The notes below the pieces were generated by a model. The model saw only the letters and a program-made list of their open reading frames with translations. It was not told where the DNA came from and searched no databases. A stretch of DNA of 64,000 bases. Origin: Prosthecodimorpha hirschii (GTDB taxonomy: Bacteria; Pseudomonadota; Alphaproteobacteria; Rhizobiales; Ancalomicrobiaceae). The stretch lies in contig NZ_LJYW01000001.1 of NCBI RefSeq assembly GCF_001305515.1, positions 6,034,793-6,098,792 on the forward strand. Reading direction: 5' to 3'. The position numbers were made by a program, and so were the translations under genes. This document shows positions 46,923 through 56,371 of the stretch, in pieces (the stretch's first letter is position 1; every line of letters begins with the position of its first letter).

Positions 46923-47065
46923 GGGCGCTCCTCCCTCTCGTCTGCTGGACTCTCGTCTCTGAAGGATACGCCCCGGCGGCGGCTTCGGATGCAGCGGTCG
47001 GGACGAGAAGCGGTCGACGCCGCCCGATTCCCGCCCGTCGATGCTGCGGCCAACCGTTCGCCCGG

Positions 47066-47740
47066 TCAGGAAGCCGGGAGATAGCGCCGCAACACCGCCG
47101 CCATCGCGGCGGCCTCGGTCTTGTGCGGCACCAGGGTGCGGAACTGGCCGTCCGGCCCCATCAGGTAGGTCAGCGAGCCGTGATCGACGATATAGGCCTT
47201 CGGCCCGCCAGCTGCCGGGCGGACCTTGCGCCGGTGCACCTTGTAGGCCCGGGCGACGGCGGCGATCTCGGGTTCGCTGCCGGTCAGTCCGATCAGGCGC
47301 GGATGGAAATTCGCCACATAGGCGGCCATCACCGGCACGGTGTCGCGGGCCGGATCGACGGTGACGAACAGCGGCTGGACGATGTTGGCGGCCGGACCGA
47401 GTTCCTTCAGCGCCGCCTCGATCACCGCCAGATCGAGCGGGCAGAGGTCCTCGCAGGTGGTATAGCCGAAATAGACCAGCATGAACCTGCCGCGGAAATC
47501 CGTGTCCGACAGTCGGCGGCCGTCATGGGCGGTCAGCGTGAACGGGCCGCCGAAGCGCCCGGCCAGCGGATCGGCACCCGGTGCCGGCGCGGTGCCCGGT
47601 GACGGACCGGTGCCCGCCGCATGGAGGTCGGGGCCGTGCGCCCGGGCGATCGATCCGCCCATAGGTCCGGCGACCGACCCGGCGAGAAGCGCGAGCCCTC
47701 CGCCGAGCAGGGCGCGCCGGCTGGGTGCGAGCCGGGTCAC
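47066..47740 (-). CDS. SCO1/SenC-type copper or thiol protein
   Basis: A 224-residue Sco-type thioredoxin-fold protein. The N-terminus is a Tat-type signal (SRRALLGG, residues 7-14). C96 and C100 in TTCEDLC and H187 in VDHGS are the Sco copper-binding set. Sco proteins deliver copper to the CuA site of cytochrome oxidase or act as thiol reductases. The GTG start overlaps the upstream gene stop (GTGA), so it is coupled to the exported Cys protein gene at 47737. The rather long Gly/Pro linker after the signal is not conserved. Confidence 0.9.
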   Translation of the reverse strand: MTRLAPSRRALLGGGLALLAGSVAGPMGGSIARAHGPDLHAAGTGPSPGTAPAPGADPLAGRFGGPFTLTAHDGRRLSDTDFRGRFMLVYFGYTTCEDLCPLDLAVIEAALKELGPAANIVQPLFVTVDPARDTVPVMAAYVANFHPRLIGLTGSEPEIAAVARAYKVHRRKVRPAAGGPKAYIVDHGSLTYLMGPDGQFRTLVPHKTEAAAMAAVLRRYLPAS

Positions 47741-48300
47741 GGCTTCGGCTCCAGGCCGCGAATGCCGAAGACGCCGTCGGCCGCGATGGCCGCCTTCACC
47801 TTCGGGTCCGCACGGAACCACTCCTCGGCCTTGCCGTTCTGGCGGGCCCAGTCCGCCAGGAACCGGTCGGCCTTGACGAAAGCGGCCTTCGGGTCGGTCC
47901 GCAGCGCCTGGACCATCAGAAGCGTGGCGGCCGGGTTGGCGATCAGCAGGCCGTCGACTTCGACGGTCCGGCCGCAATAGGGGGCGAGATCGACGGTCGC
48001 GCCGGCGAAGTCGGCATTCGCCTTCACGGCCGGGTGCAGCTTGCCGGCGCCGGTCAGGAGGCCGAGCTGGCGCCGGCCGCCGCCGCAATCGGGCGGGCAA
48101 TCCTTGGCGTCCGCCGCTTTGGGGTCGGAGCCGATGCGCAGCGCGCACAGGAGATCGACCACCTTGCCGGTGAGCTTGACCTCCCTCTCGTGCTCGATGC
48201 CCCAGGCCTCGGCGGCCCGGGCGCCGTGCGGCGCGGCGAGGATCGCGAGGCCGGCGAGGGCTGCGATGGCATAGCGGGTTCTGGTCTCAGTCTGGATCAT
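47737..48300 (-). CDS. Exported Cys protein A, upstream of sco
   Basis: A 187-residue exported protein of unknown function. Signal peptide: about residues 10-29 (cut near ARA). The mature part has [13 protein letters not shown] (about 40-52), CPPDC (CX3C), and a further C in APYCGRT, with VDGLL near the middle. It resembles the next upstream protein (48306) in the motif TG-x-VVD-xx-CA and CX3C. The sco gene overlaps its stop. A copper or redox role with Sco is inferred from position and Cys pattern only. Confidence 0.75.
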   Translation of the reverse strand: MIQTETRTRYAIAALAGLAILAAPHGARAAEAWGIEHEREVKLTGKVVDLLCALRIGSDPKAADAKDCPPDCGGGRRQLGLLTGAGKLHPAVKANADFAGATVDLAPYCGRTVEVDGLLIANPAATLLMVQALRTDPKAAFVKADRFLADWARQNGKAEEWFRADPKVKAAIAADGVFGIRGLEPKP

Positions 48301-48305
48301 GGCGC

Positions 48306-48797
48306 TCAGTTCCCGAACGGCTGCACGCCGTATTCTTCGTGGGTCAGATTGATCACGCCCTTGTCGTCGGCGACCTTGGTCACGAGCAGGTATTTGACCC
48401 CGTCGCGCTCGACCAGTTCGCCGTCGACCGTGACCTCGTGGCTCTGGATGGTGACCAGCCGTGGCGTGGCGACGTTGGTCTCGTCCTCCTCGATGCGCAG
48501 CACGAGATAGAAATTCCCGGCCGCATCCTTGATCGAGACCGGGATGCCGCCGATCGCGCACCAGACCGCGCATTGGTGATGTGCGGTGCCGTAGGCGAAC
48601 ATGATGCCGGTCACCGCGCACCAGGTATCGACCACCTCGCCGGTCACCTGCACGCGCCGGCCCGCGGCCGCTTCGGCCGGTCCCGTACCGGCGCCTGCCA
48701 ACCCGGCGGCCGCCAGCCCCGCCACCAGGGCGAGACCCGCAAAGGCCTTCGCCGGGCGCGCGCCCCAGCCGATCTTCCGTCGTCCGTCCTTCGCCAT
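48306..48797 (-). CDS. Exported Cys protein B, paralogue-like to protein A
   Basis: A 163-residue exported protein (signal helix about residues 17-35, cut near AEA). It shares [13 protein letters not shown] and CAVWC (CX3C) with the downstream protein A, and has HHQC next to the CX3C pair and the segment GGIPVSIKD. The match to A is short but in the same order. It is the first gene of the 48797-to-47066 unit, and the gap to A is 5 bases. I do not recognise the family with certainty. GGGAG precedes the ATG. Confidence 0.75.
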   Translation of the reverse strand: MAKDGRRKIGWGARPAKAFAGLALVAGLAAAGLAGAGTGPAEAAAGRRVQVTGEVVDTWCAVTGIMFAYGTAHHQCAVWCAIGGIPVSIKDAAGNFYLVLRIEEDETNVATPRLVTIQSHEVTVDGELVERDGVKYLLVTKVADDKGVINLTHEEYGVQPFGN

Positions 48798-48914
48798 CGT
48801 CACGGCTCCCCGCTGCACTCGGTCATCACTACGCAGCGGAAGCGCCGCCGGTTACAGGTGACCGGCGCGCGCAGGCTGATAGTCTCGGCCGATGGCGAGG
48901 CGACCGGGGACGCG

Positions 48915-49241
48915 ATGCAGACGGTTCTGATCTATGCGGCCGCGGCCCTGGCGGAGATCGGCGGCTGCTTCGCGGTCTGGGCGTGGCTGCGTTCGGGATG
49001 GTCGCCGCTCTGGCTGCTGCCGGGTGCGGTCGCGCTGGCGGTCTTCGCGCTGCTGCTCGCCCGCTCGGAGGCCGAATTCGCCGGCCGGGCCTATGCGGCC
49101 TATGGCGGCGTCTACATCGCCGCGGCCTTGCTGTGGGGTTTCGCCGTCGAAGGCCGGGCGCCGGACCGGATCGATCTCGCCGGTGCCGCGTTGTGCCTCG
49201 TCGGCGCGGCGCTCATCCTGTGGGGACCGCGTCCGGCCTGA
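48915..49241 (+). CDS. ynfA: YnfA family (UPF0060) inner-membrane protein
   Basis: A 108-residue membrane protein with four helices. Family segments [13 protein letters not shown] (about 14-26), [24 protein letters not shown] (about 57-80) and a last helix ending ALILWGPRP are present. YnfA is an SMR-like small transporter of unclear substrate. It is divergent from the exported Cys protein genes. Confidence 0.93.
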   Translation: MQTVLIYAAAALAEIGGCFAVWAWLRSGWSPLWLLPGAVALAVFALLLARSEAEFAGRAYAAYGGVYIAAALLWGFAVEGRAPDRIDLAGAALCLVGAALILWGPRPA

Positions 49242-49329
49242 TCCGGCGCTCATAAATCCGGCATGGGGTAACCGCATCGGGTCGGCCGGCGTATTGTGCT
49301 GTCGGAACCACGTCCTCACCGGAAACCCG

Positions 49330-50958
49330 ATGAACCAACCATCCCGCGATCTCTCTGCGACGGCCCGGACCGTCACCGGCGCCGATCTTCTGGCCCGCCG
49401 GCTTGCCGCGGCCGGCATCCGCACCGCCTTCGGCATTCCGGGCGGCGAGGTGCTGGCGCTCGTCGATGCCCTGGAGCGCGCCGGCATCCGCTTCGTGCTC
49501 GCCCGCCACGAGAATGCGGCCGGCTTCATGGCCGAGGCGCAGTGGCATGCGACCGGCGCGCCCGGACTGCTGGTCGCGACGCTGGGCCCCGGCATCGCCA
49601 ATGCCGTGAATGTGATCGCCAACGCCCTGCAGGACCGGGTGCCGCTGATCGCCATCGCCGGCTCGATCGCCGAGGGTGAGGCGGAGACCTACACCCATCA
49701 GGTCATGGACCATCGCGCGCTGTTCGCGAGCGTGACCAAGGCGACCTTCCGCGCCGCGTCCGGCACCGAGGATCTGGTCGCCGACAAGGCGATCGCGAAG
49801 GCCCTGCGCGGCCGGCCCGGGCCGGTCTATATCGACCTGCCGGTCGCGGTCGCCGAGGCGGTCGCGGCGGAACGGCCTGTCGTCGTCAACCCGGTCCCGG
49901 CGCCCGGCATCCCGGCCGATCTGGAGCGGGCGCGCACGCTCGTCGCCGCCGCCCGCCGCCCGCTGGTGCTGGCCGGGCTCGACATGATCTCGCCGGCCGG
50001 TGCCGCCGCGCTCGACCGGTTCCTGACCGCCACCAGCGCACCGCTGCTGACCACCTACAAGGCCAAGGGCCTGGTGCCGGAGGGCGATCCGCGCGTCGTC
50101 GGCGCGGTCGGCCTGTCGCCGATCGCCGACCGCATCGTGCGTCCGCTGCTCGATGCCGCCGACCTGATCGTGCTGGCCGGCTACGACCCGATCGAGATGC
50201 GCGCCGGCTGGCGCGATCCGTTCGGCGCCGTGCCGGTGATCGACATCGTCGCCGAGGCCCTGCCGCACGGCATGCACCGGGCGGACGTGGTGATCGAGGG
50301 CGATGTCGCCGGCATTCTCGAACGCCTGACGCCGGCTCTGCCGGTTGCCGCCTGGCCGGGCGGCGAGCCTGCGGCTGTGCGTGGCGAATTGCACGCGGCC
50401 TTCCGGCCGAAGGGCGACTGGGGACCGGGCGTGGTGTTCGAGACGCTGCGCGCGGTCGCCCCGGCCGATGTGGTCGCGACCGCCGATTCCGGCGCCCACC
50501 GCATCCTGCTCAGCCAGGCCTGGTCCTGCCCGGCGCCGCGCAGCCTGATCCAGTCGACCGGATTCTGCACCATGGGCTGCGCGGTTCCGCTCGCCGCCGG
50601 GCTCGCCTTCGCGAGCGGCCGGGCGACGCTCGCCTTCGTCGGCGATGCCGGCCTGGAGATGGGCCTCGGCGAATTGGCGACGCTGCGCGATCTCGCGCTG
50701 CCGGTTGTCGTGGTCGTTCTGGCAGACGACAGCCTGTCGCTGATCGAGATGAAGCAGCGGCGGTCGGGCCTCGCCAATGCGGGCGTCGATTTCGGCCGCA
50801 GCGATCTCGCCATGGCGGCGCGCGCGCTCGGCGGCCACGGCGTCGAGGTCGCCGATCGCGAGACGCTGGACCGGGAGGCGCGCGCCGCCTTCGCGCGGCC
50901 GGGCTTCACCGTGATCGTCGCCCGGATCGACCGACGCGCCTATGACGGAGCCTTCTGA
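49330..50958 (+). CDS. Thiamin-diphosphate enzyme, acetolactate synthase-like
   Basis: A 542-residue ThDP enzyme with the three-domain layout of acetolactate synthase. The catalytic Glu is E61 in ARHENAAGFMAEA. The cofactor motif reads GDAGLEMGLGELATL...ADDSLSLIEMK, with GDA for GDG and Asp for Asn in the metal-binding end. Such enzymes act on 2-keto acids; the substrate here is not defined. No small regulatory subunit is next to it. The OpgC-like gene starts 2 bases after its stop, so they are probably one transcript. Confidence 0.87.
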   Translation: MNQPSRDLSATARTVTGADLLARRLAAAGIRTAFGIPGGEVLALVDALERAGIRFVLARHENAAGFMAEAQWHATGAPGLLVATLGPGIANAVNVIANALQDRVPLIAIAGSIAEGEAETYTHQVMDHRALFASVTKATFRAASGTEDLVADKAIAKALRGRPGPVYIDLPVAVAEAVAAERPVVVNPVPAPGIPADLERARTLVAAARRPLVLAGLDMISPAGAAALDRFLTATSAPLLTTYKAKGLVPEGDPRVVGAVGLSPIADRIVRPLLDAADLIVLAGYDPIEMRAGWRDPFGAVPVIDIVAEALPHGMHRADVVIEGDVAGILERLTPALPVAAWPGGEPAAVRGELHAAFRPKGDWGPGVVFETLRAVAPADVVATADSGAHRILLSQAWSCPAPRSLIQSTGFCTMGCAVPLAAGLAFASGRATLAFVGDAGLEMGLGELATLRDLALPVVVVVLADDSLSLIEMKQRRSGLANAGVDFGRSDLAMAARALGGHGVEVADRETLDREARAAFARPGFTVIVARIDRRAYDGAF

Positions 50959-50959
50959 G

Positions 50960-52180
50960 ATGAGCGCTCCCCCGGCCAAGCGCGTGCGCGACCCGCGGCT
51001 CGATCTGTTCCGCGGCCTGACCATGTTCATCATCTTCGTCGCCCATGTGCCGGAGAATGGCTGGAACGACTGGATTCCGGCCCGCTTCGGCTTTTCCTCG
51101 GGCAGCGAACTGTTCGTGTTCTGCTCGGGCGCGGCGAGCGCGATCGCCTTCGGCTCGATCTTCGTCCGGCGCGGCTGGTGGCTCGGCACGGCGCGCATCC
51201 TGCACCGCATGTGGCAGGTCTACTGGGCCCATATCGGGCTCCTGTTCGTGCTCGCCGCGCTCGCCGCCGGTGCCGATCGGCTCTGGCCGGGCCAGGACTG
51301 GTTCGAGGATCAGTTCGGCTATTTTATCGAGGCGCCGGCGCGGGCGATGCTCGGCGTGATCACGCTGACCTGGCAGCCGGACTATCTCGACATCCTACCC
51401 ATGTATATCGTCGTGCTGGCGCTGATCCCGGTCATGATGGGCCTGCGCCGGCTGCATCCGCTGGCGCCCTTCGGGCTCTCCGCCGGGCTCTATCTGGCGG
51501 TCAAGCTCCAGGGCATCAACCTGCCGGGCGATCCGGAGGCGGAGACCGGGTGGTTCTTCAATCCCTTCGCCTGGCAGCTCGTGTTCTTCTCCGGCTTCGC
51601 CCTGATGAGCGGCTGGGTGCGCACGCCGCCGCTCGGCGACCGCCGGCTGATGACTGCCGGGATCCTGTTCCTGATCGCCTGCGTGCCGCTCAGCTTCTGG
51701 GGCTTCACCGACAACGTCGCGGCGCTCCACGATCTGCGCGAGCGGCTGCTCGGCGCCGACGAGAAGCAGAATCTCGCCTTGTTGCGCTGGGTGCACTTCA
51801 TCGTGCTGCTCTATGTCGTGCTGTCGGCGATCGAGCCCTATCGGGACCGGCTGGCGACCGGGATCGGTGCGGTGCTGGTCGCGGTCGGCCAGCAGTCGCT
51901 GGCGACCTTCCTGGCAAGCCTGGTCTTTGCCCGCATCGCCTGGGTGCTGCTCGACATGATCGGTCACGGCGCGCTGGCGACGGCCCTCGTCAACCTCGCC
52001 GCCTTCGCCGGCATCGTGGCGGTGGCGCGGCTGGTCGCCTGGGTCAAGTCCGCGCCCTGGGCCGCTCCGGCCCGCGGTCCGGCCGCGATGCCGGCCGGAT
52101 CGACGCAACTCCCGGCCGCCCCGGCCGAACCGGCCCCGACCCGGAACAATGCGCCGACCTCACGGGTTCGTGCAGTCTAG
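50960..52180 (+). CDS. OpgC domain membrane acyltransferase-like protein
   Basis: A 406-residue inner-membrane protein of the OpgC family (succinyl modification of osmoregulated periplasmic glucans in the founding member). It starts RDPRLDLFRGLTMFIIFVAH and has about ten helices, with the conserved Asp-Leu-Phe-Arg and His-Val-Pro-Glu-Asn pattern. The last 50 residues are Pro/Ala-rich. ATG at 50960, directly after the upstream stop; an in-frame ATG at 50942 overlaps the previous gene and is less likely. The substrate is not known. Confidence 0.88.
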   Translation: MSAPPAKRVRDPRLDLFRGLTMFIIFVAHVPENGWNDWIPARFGFSSGSELFVFCSGAASAIAFGSIFVRRGWWLGTARILHRMWQVYWAHIGLLFVLAALAAGADRLWPGQDWFEDQFGYFIEAPARAMLGVITLTWQPDYLDILPMYIVVLALIPVMMGLRRLHPLAPFGLSAGLYLAVKLQGINLPGDPEAETGWFFNPFAWQLVFFSGFALMSGWVRTPPLGDRRLMTAGILFLIACVPLSFWGFTDNVAALHDLRERLLGADEKQNLALLRWVHFIVLLYVVLSAIEPYRDRLATGIGAVLVAVGQQSLATFLASLVFARIAWVLLDMIGHGALATALVNLAAFAGIVAVARLVAWVKSAPWAAPARGPAAMPAGSTQLPAAPAEPAPTRNNAPTSRVRAV

Positions 52181-52247
52181 GCGGTAACCGGACCCGGGGT
52201 CGCCGCGTAGTCAGACAGGAGCCTTCCCCCTGACTTCGGAGCCTGCC

Positions 52248-53630
52248 ATGACCGCCGACCGCCTTGGAAACCCCATCACCCTCGCCGATCCGGTCGCGCT
52301 CGCCGCCTGGGACCGGACCATCGAGAATGTCCTCTCCCATGCCGCGGCGACGCCGGCGAGCCTGGCGGAGACGCTCGACCGGGCGCCGGATTTCGCGCTC
52401 GGTCAGGCCGCACGCGGCATCATGCTGATGACGCTGGCCCGCGGCGAACTGCGACCGGCCGCCGCCGCGGCCCTGGCCGCCGCCCGGGCCTCGATGGCGG
52501 AGCGTCCGGTCACCGCTCGCGAGGCGGCCTATGCGGACGCCCTGGCGGCCTGGCTGGACGGCCGCCCGGGCGTGGCCGCGAGCCGGCTGGAAGGCGTCCT
52601 GATCGCCCATCCGCATGACGCTCTGGCCCTCAAGCTCGCACACGGCATCCGCTTCATGATGGGCGATCGCGACGGCATGCTGGCCGCCATCGAGGCGCGC
52701 GCCGGCGCCTTCACGGCCGAGACGCCGCTCGCCGGCTATGTCATGGGCTGCCGCGCCTTCGCGCTCGAGGAGCACGGCCGCTTCGCCGAAGCCGAGCGGC
52801 ACGGCCGGCAGGCGGTCGCTCTCGCCCCCCGCGACGCCTGGGGCCGGCATGCGGTCGCCCATGTCATGGAAATGACCGGACGGGTCGGGGAGGGGATCGA
52901 GTTCCTGTCGCGCTCCACCGCCGCCTGGGCTCACTGCAACAATTTCGGCACCCATATGGTCTGGCATCTGGCGCTGATGCATCTGGAGGCCGGTGCGGTC
53001 GACAAGGTGCTGGCGCTCTACGATACCGGCATCCGCGCCGAGCGCACGGACGACTACCGCGACATCGCCAATGCCGCCTCGCTGCTCGCCCGCCTGGAAC
53101 TCGACGGCGTCGATGTCGGCGACCGCTGGGAGGAGGTCGGTGCGATCGCGGCCCGCCGGGTCGAGGACCGGCAGCTGGTCTTCGCCGACCTGCACTACCT
53201 GCTCGCCCTGCTACGCTCCGGCCGGCGCGATGCGGCGGGCAGGCTGGCGCGCGCGGTCGGTGGGGGCGATGCCGGCGAATATGACGGCGCGGTGGCGCGC
53301 CTGATCGGCGTGCCGGCGGCCCGCGGGCTGATCGCCTGGCAGGACGGCGATCCGGCCGAGGCCGCGCGACTGCTCAATGCCGCCCATGACGACATGGTGC
53401 TGGTCGGCGGCAGCAATGCGCAGCGCGACATCTTCGAGCAGATCCGCATCGAGTGTCTGGTCGCGGCCGGTCGCCTCGACGAGGCCGCCACCGCGGCCGA
53501 GCGGCGCATGACTGCCCGGGGCTCGCAGAACCGCGTCGCGCGCCGTATCCTGGAGGCCTGCCGCCGCGGACCGGTCGCGGTGATCGCCGCCGCGGCGCTC
53601 GCCGGGCACCGGGTGCCCGCCCATCACTGA
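52248..53630 (+). CDS. TPR-type protein, TTC38-like
   Basis: A 460-residue soluble helical protein of the tetratricopeptide repeat 38-like group. It has repeated Ala/Leu/Gly pairs such as GRFAEAERHGRQAVALAPRD and segments like HAVAHVMEMTGRVGEG and NNFGTHMVWHLALMHLEAG, typical of the family. No signal peptide. The function is unknown. It is 67 bases after the OpgC gene and 9 bases before the esterase gene. Confidence 0.82.
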   Translation: MTADRLGNPITLADPVALAAWDRTIENVLSHAAATPASLAETLDRAPDFALGQAARGIMLMTLARGELRPAAAAALAAARASMAERPVTAREAAYADALAAWLDGRPGVAASRLEGVLIAHPHDALALKLAHGIRFMMGDRDGMLAAIEARAGAFTAETPLAGYVMGCRAFALEEHGRFAEAERHGRQAVALAPRDAWGRHAVAHVMEMTGRVGEGIEFLSRSTAAWAHCNNFGTHMVWHLALMHLEAGAVDKVLALYDTGIRAERTDDYRDIANAASLLARLELDGVDVGDRWEEVGAIAARRVEDRQLVFADLHYLLALLRSGRRDAAGRLARAVGGGDAGEYDGAVARLIGVPAARGLIAWQDGDPAEAARLLNAAHDDMVLVGGSNAQRDIFEQIRIECLVAAGRLDEAATAAERRMTARGSQNRVARRILEACRRGPVAVIAAAALAGHRVPAHH

Positions 53631-53639
53631 AAGGGCCGC

Positions 53640-54506
53640 ATGGTCCCGCTTCGTCTCGCCCGCGCGGTGCTTCTGGCCACCGTGATGGCCCTCGTCGGCG
53701 GGAGCCCGGCCGGTGCGGGGCCGTCTGCCGCTGGGCCGTCCGCCGCCGCGAATGCAGCGGATGCGGCCTGTCCGGACGAGGGCTGTCGCGTCGATGGCGG
53801 GCGGTATCGCGCCGTCGTCCCGCCGGCCTGGAACGGCCGCGACCCGCTTCCCGTCGCGGTCTGGTTCCACGGCTACCGGCAGGATCCCGGCGAGGTGATC
53901 GGCGACCGGCCGTTGGTCACGCCCTTCGCGCGCCGCGGGGTCCTGCTGGTCGTCCCGGAAGGGGCCGAGGGCAGCTGGAACTTCCGCGCCCGTCCGGAGG
54001 GACGCGACGAGCCGGCCTTCGTGGGGCGGGTCCTCGACGATGTCCGCCGGCGCTGGCCGGTCGACGACGGCCATGTCGCCGCCTTCGGCTTCTCGATCGG
54101 CGCCACCATGGTCTGGACCCTGGCCTGCCGGCGCCAGCCGGTCTTCACGGCCCATGTCGCCTTCTCAGGCACGCTCTGGCCGCCCTATCCGGAGCATTGC
54201 GCGGCCGGGCGGACCGACCTGCTGCACATCCATGGCACGACCGACACGGTCTTTCCGCTGGCCGGCCGGGAATTGCGCAACGGCCTGCGCCAAGGCAATT
54301 CCGACATGATGCTCGATTTCCTGCGCGCGGAGAAATCCTGCCGGGCGGCGGCACCGCTGCCGGCCGCCACATTGCCGGCAGGCCTCGCCTGCCGCTCCGA
54401 CGACTGTGCGGGCGGCGGCACCATCGTCTCCTGTCGTCATGGCGGCGGGCATTGGGTCGAGCCGGGCTGGGTCGACATGGCGCTCGGCTGGATGCTGGCG
54501 CGCTGA
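53640..54506 (+). CDS. PHB depolymerase-like / LpqC-type esterase, exported
   Basis: A 288-residue alpha/beta hydrolase with a signal peptide (cut near residue 26). The nucleophile is S152 in GFSIG, and the acid and base are the Asp in HGTTDTVFP and the final His in GHWVEPGW. A pair of Cys near the mature N-terminus (ACPDEGC) may form a disulphide. Members release feruloyl or polyester chains; the substrate here is unknown. Confidence 0.85.
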   Translation: MVPLRLARAVLLATVMALVGGSPAGAGPSAAGPSAAANAADAACPDEGCRVDGGRYRAVVPPAWNGRDPLPVAVWFHGYRQDPGEVIGDRPLVTPFARRGVLLVVPEGAEGSWNFRARPEGRDEPAFVGRVLDDVRRRWPVDDGHVAAFGFSIGATMVWTLACRRQPVFTAHVAFSGTLWPPYPEHCAAGRTDLLHIHGTTDTVFPLAGRELRNGLRQGNSDMMLDFLRAEKSCRAAAPLPAATLPAGLACRSDDCAGGGTIVSCRHGGGHWVEPGWVDMALGWMLAR

Positions 54507-54565
54507 CCCGGCCCGAACCGCGTTCCTCGGCGCGCCGGCCATGCCAACCGCGGACCCGGCCCGCG

Positions 54566-55048
54566 CTACGATCCCAGCCGTTCGAAGGCCGCCCGCTCCA
54601 ACACCCAGAGGGTGTCGCTCTCCAGCGCGCGGAAGCCGAGGCGGCGATAGAAGCGCATGGCGTCGACATTCTGCGCGGCGACTTCGAGCTTCATGAAGCC
54701 GAGCCCGAGGGCGGGGGCGGCGCGGGCCGCCTCGGCCAGGAGCTTCTCGCCGAGGCGCGCGCCGCGATAGCTGCCGTCGACCCACAGATCGCAGACATAG
54801 AGCCCGGCCGCATCGCGCCAGGTCGACAGCGTGCGCACGCCGATCAGGATGCCGGCGAGCCGGTCGCCGGCATCCGCCACCCAGAGATGGACATGCGGAT
54901 GCGGCCCGAAGGCCTCCGCCTTCAGCGTCGCGCCGCTGATCCGCGGCACGGTCGGCGAGGCGGTGTCGGCGGCGAGACGGCGCACCGAATCGGCGATCGC
55001 GTCGCAATCCTCGGGGCGGGCCGGGCGGATGATGGGGTGCGTGGTCAT
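54566..55048 (-). CDS. GNAT family acetyltransferase
   Basis: A 160-residue GNAT enzyme with the acetyl-CoA motif A region (LWVDGSYRGARLGEKLLAE, split by the family R/Q-x-x-G-x-G/A pattern) and the aromatic C-terminal region (RFYRRLGFRALES). Its ATG overlaps the stop codon of the deacetylase gene upstream (ATGA), so the pair is made together. The substrate is unknown. Confidence 0.9.
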   Translation of the reverse strand: MTTHPIIRPARPEDCDAIADSVRRLAADTASPTVPRISGATLKAEAFGPHPHVHLWVADAGDRLAGILIGVRTLSTWRDAAGLYVCDLWVDGSYRGARLGEKLLAEAARAAPALGLGFMKLEVAAQNVDAMRFYRRLGFRALESDTLWVLERAAFERLGS

Positions 55049-56076
55049 GCGCCGAGGCCTCCGAGCAGGGCTGCGAGATTGGTACCGAGCGACGGGGACG
55101 GGTAGCCGCCCTCCTGGATGACGCAGGCCGGCAGGCCGAGCGCGCCGATCGCCCGGCCGATCGCCTCGAAGCCGGCCGTCGTCACCGCGAAGCCCTGGAA
55201 CGGGTCTTCCGCCGAGGCGTCGAGCCCGGCCGCCACGACCAGCGCGGTCGGCTCATGGCGGCGGACGCGGTCGAGGGCCGTCGCCAGGGCGGCGAGATAG
55301 TCGGCATCGCCGGTGCCGCGGGCGAGCGGCAGATTGAGGTTGAAGCCCTCGCCGGTGCCGCGCCCGGTCTCGTGCGCATAGCCCCAGAAGAAGGGATAGA
55401 AGCGGGCCGGATCGGCATGGATCGAGACGGTCAGCACGTCGGCGCGGTCGTAGAAGATCGCCTGCGTGCCGTTGCCGTGATGGACATCGACATCGAGGAT
55501 CGCGACGCGGTGACCGGCGCGGACCAGCGTCTCGGCCGCGAGCGCGGAATTGTTCAGATAGCAGAAGCCGGCCGCGACATCGGCGGCGGCGTGATGGCCG
55601 GGCGGCCGGGCGAGCGCATAGACCAGCCGTTCGCCGCCGACGACGAGGCGCGCCGCCTCGAGGGCGCTGGCGGCGGCCCCCAGCATCGCGTCCAGCGTTC
55701 CCGGCAGGATCGGCGCGGACCCGTCGCCGATATGGTAGCCGACCTGGCCGATCACGCTGTCCGGATAGCTCGGCTCGGGCAGCGTCGCGCGGCCGAGGGC
55801 ATGGATGTTGGGCACCGGCCAGGCGCTGCCGCCGCCGACCCGCGCCCAGCGCTCGACGACCGTCGCCAGGAAGGCGAGATAGCGCTCGGTATGGACGATC
55901 CCGGCGGCAGAGAGTTCGATCGGCGGCGGGGCGACTGGCGCGACGCCGAGCCGGCCGAGCCCGTCGAGCAGCATGTCGATCCGCTCCGGCCGCTCAGGGC
56001 TCGGCTGCAGGCGTCCGGCGACGACGAAGCCGGGCGGTTCGTGGCGGCGGCTGGCGGCATCGAAAAGCGTGATCAT
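55045..56076 (-). CDS. Histone deacetylase / acetylpolyamine amidohydrolase family
   Basis: A 343-residue zinc deacetylase. H161 and H162 in RPPGHHA and the zinc set D197, H199 in DVDVHHGNGTQ are intact, along with the later AGLDASAEDP Asp. Bacterial members remove acetyl groups from polyamines or other amines. It is coupled by an ATGA overlap to a GNAT acetyltransferase gene, forming an opposed acetylation pair. The start at 56076 matches the fold; the upstream ORF extension is not conserved. Confidence 0.92.
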   Translation of the reverse strand: MITLFDAASRRHEPPGFVVAGRLQPSPERPERIDMLLDGLGRLGVAPVAPPPIELSAAGIVHTERYLAFLATVVERWARVGGGSAWPVPNIHALGRATLPEPSYPDSVIGQVGYHIGDGSAPILPGTLDAMLGAAASALEAARLVVGGERLVYALARPPGHHAAADVAAGFCYLNNSALAAETLVRAGHRVAILDVDVHHGNGTQAIFYDRADVLTVSIHADPARFYPFFWGYAHETGRGTGEGFNLNLPLARGTGDADYLAALATALDRVRRHEPTALVVAAGLDASAEDPFQGFAVTTAGFEAIGRAIGALGLPACVIQEGGYPSPSLGTNLAALLGGLGA

Positions 56077-56371
56077 CGACCCGGACTCCGGTTGGTGAGG
56101 GAGGGCTGCTGCCGGCGCGGCCGGTGGTCCCGGGACGGCCGTTGCGATCCGATGGGGCGTGACCTTAGTGCATTTCCGGTCCGCGAGGCATCGCGGAGAT
56201 GACCGGAAGACCCGCGCAAACAAGGGGTTTCGGACGCGTCCCGGCATACCCTCGGCCTCTTGCCGTCCGCCCGCGCCGGGCGCAGCCTTGGCCCCGATCG
56301 TCGTGATTCAGGCGCCGGCCGCGATCCGGACGGCGCGACGCGGCGCTGCGGGCGACAGCGGGAGTGCCGGG

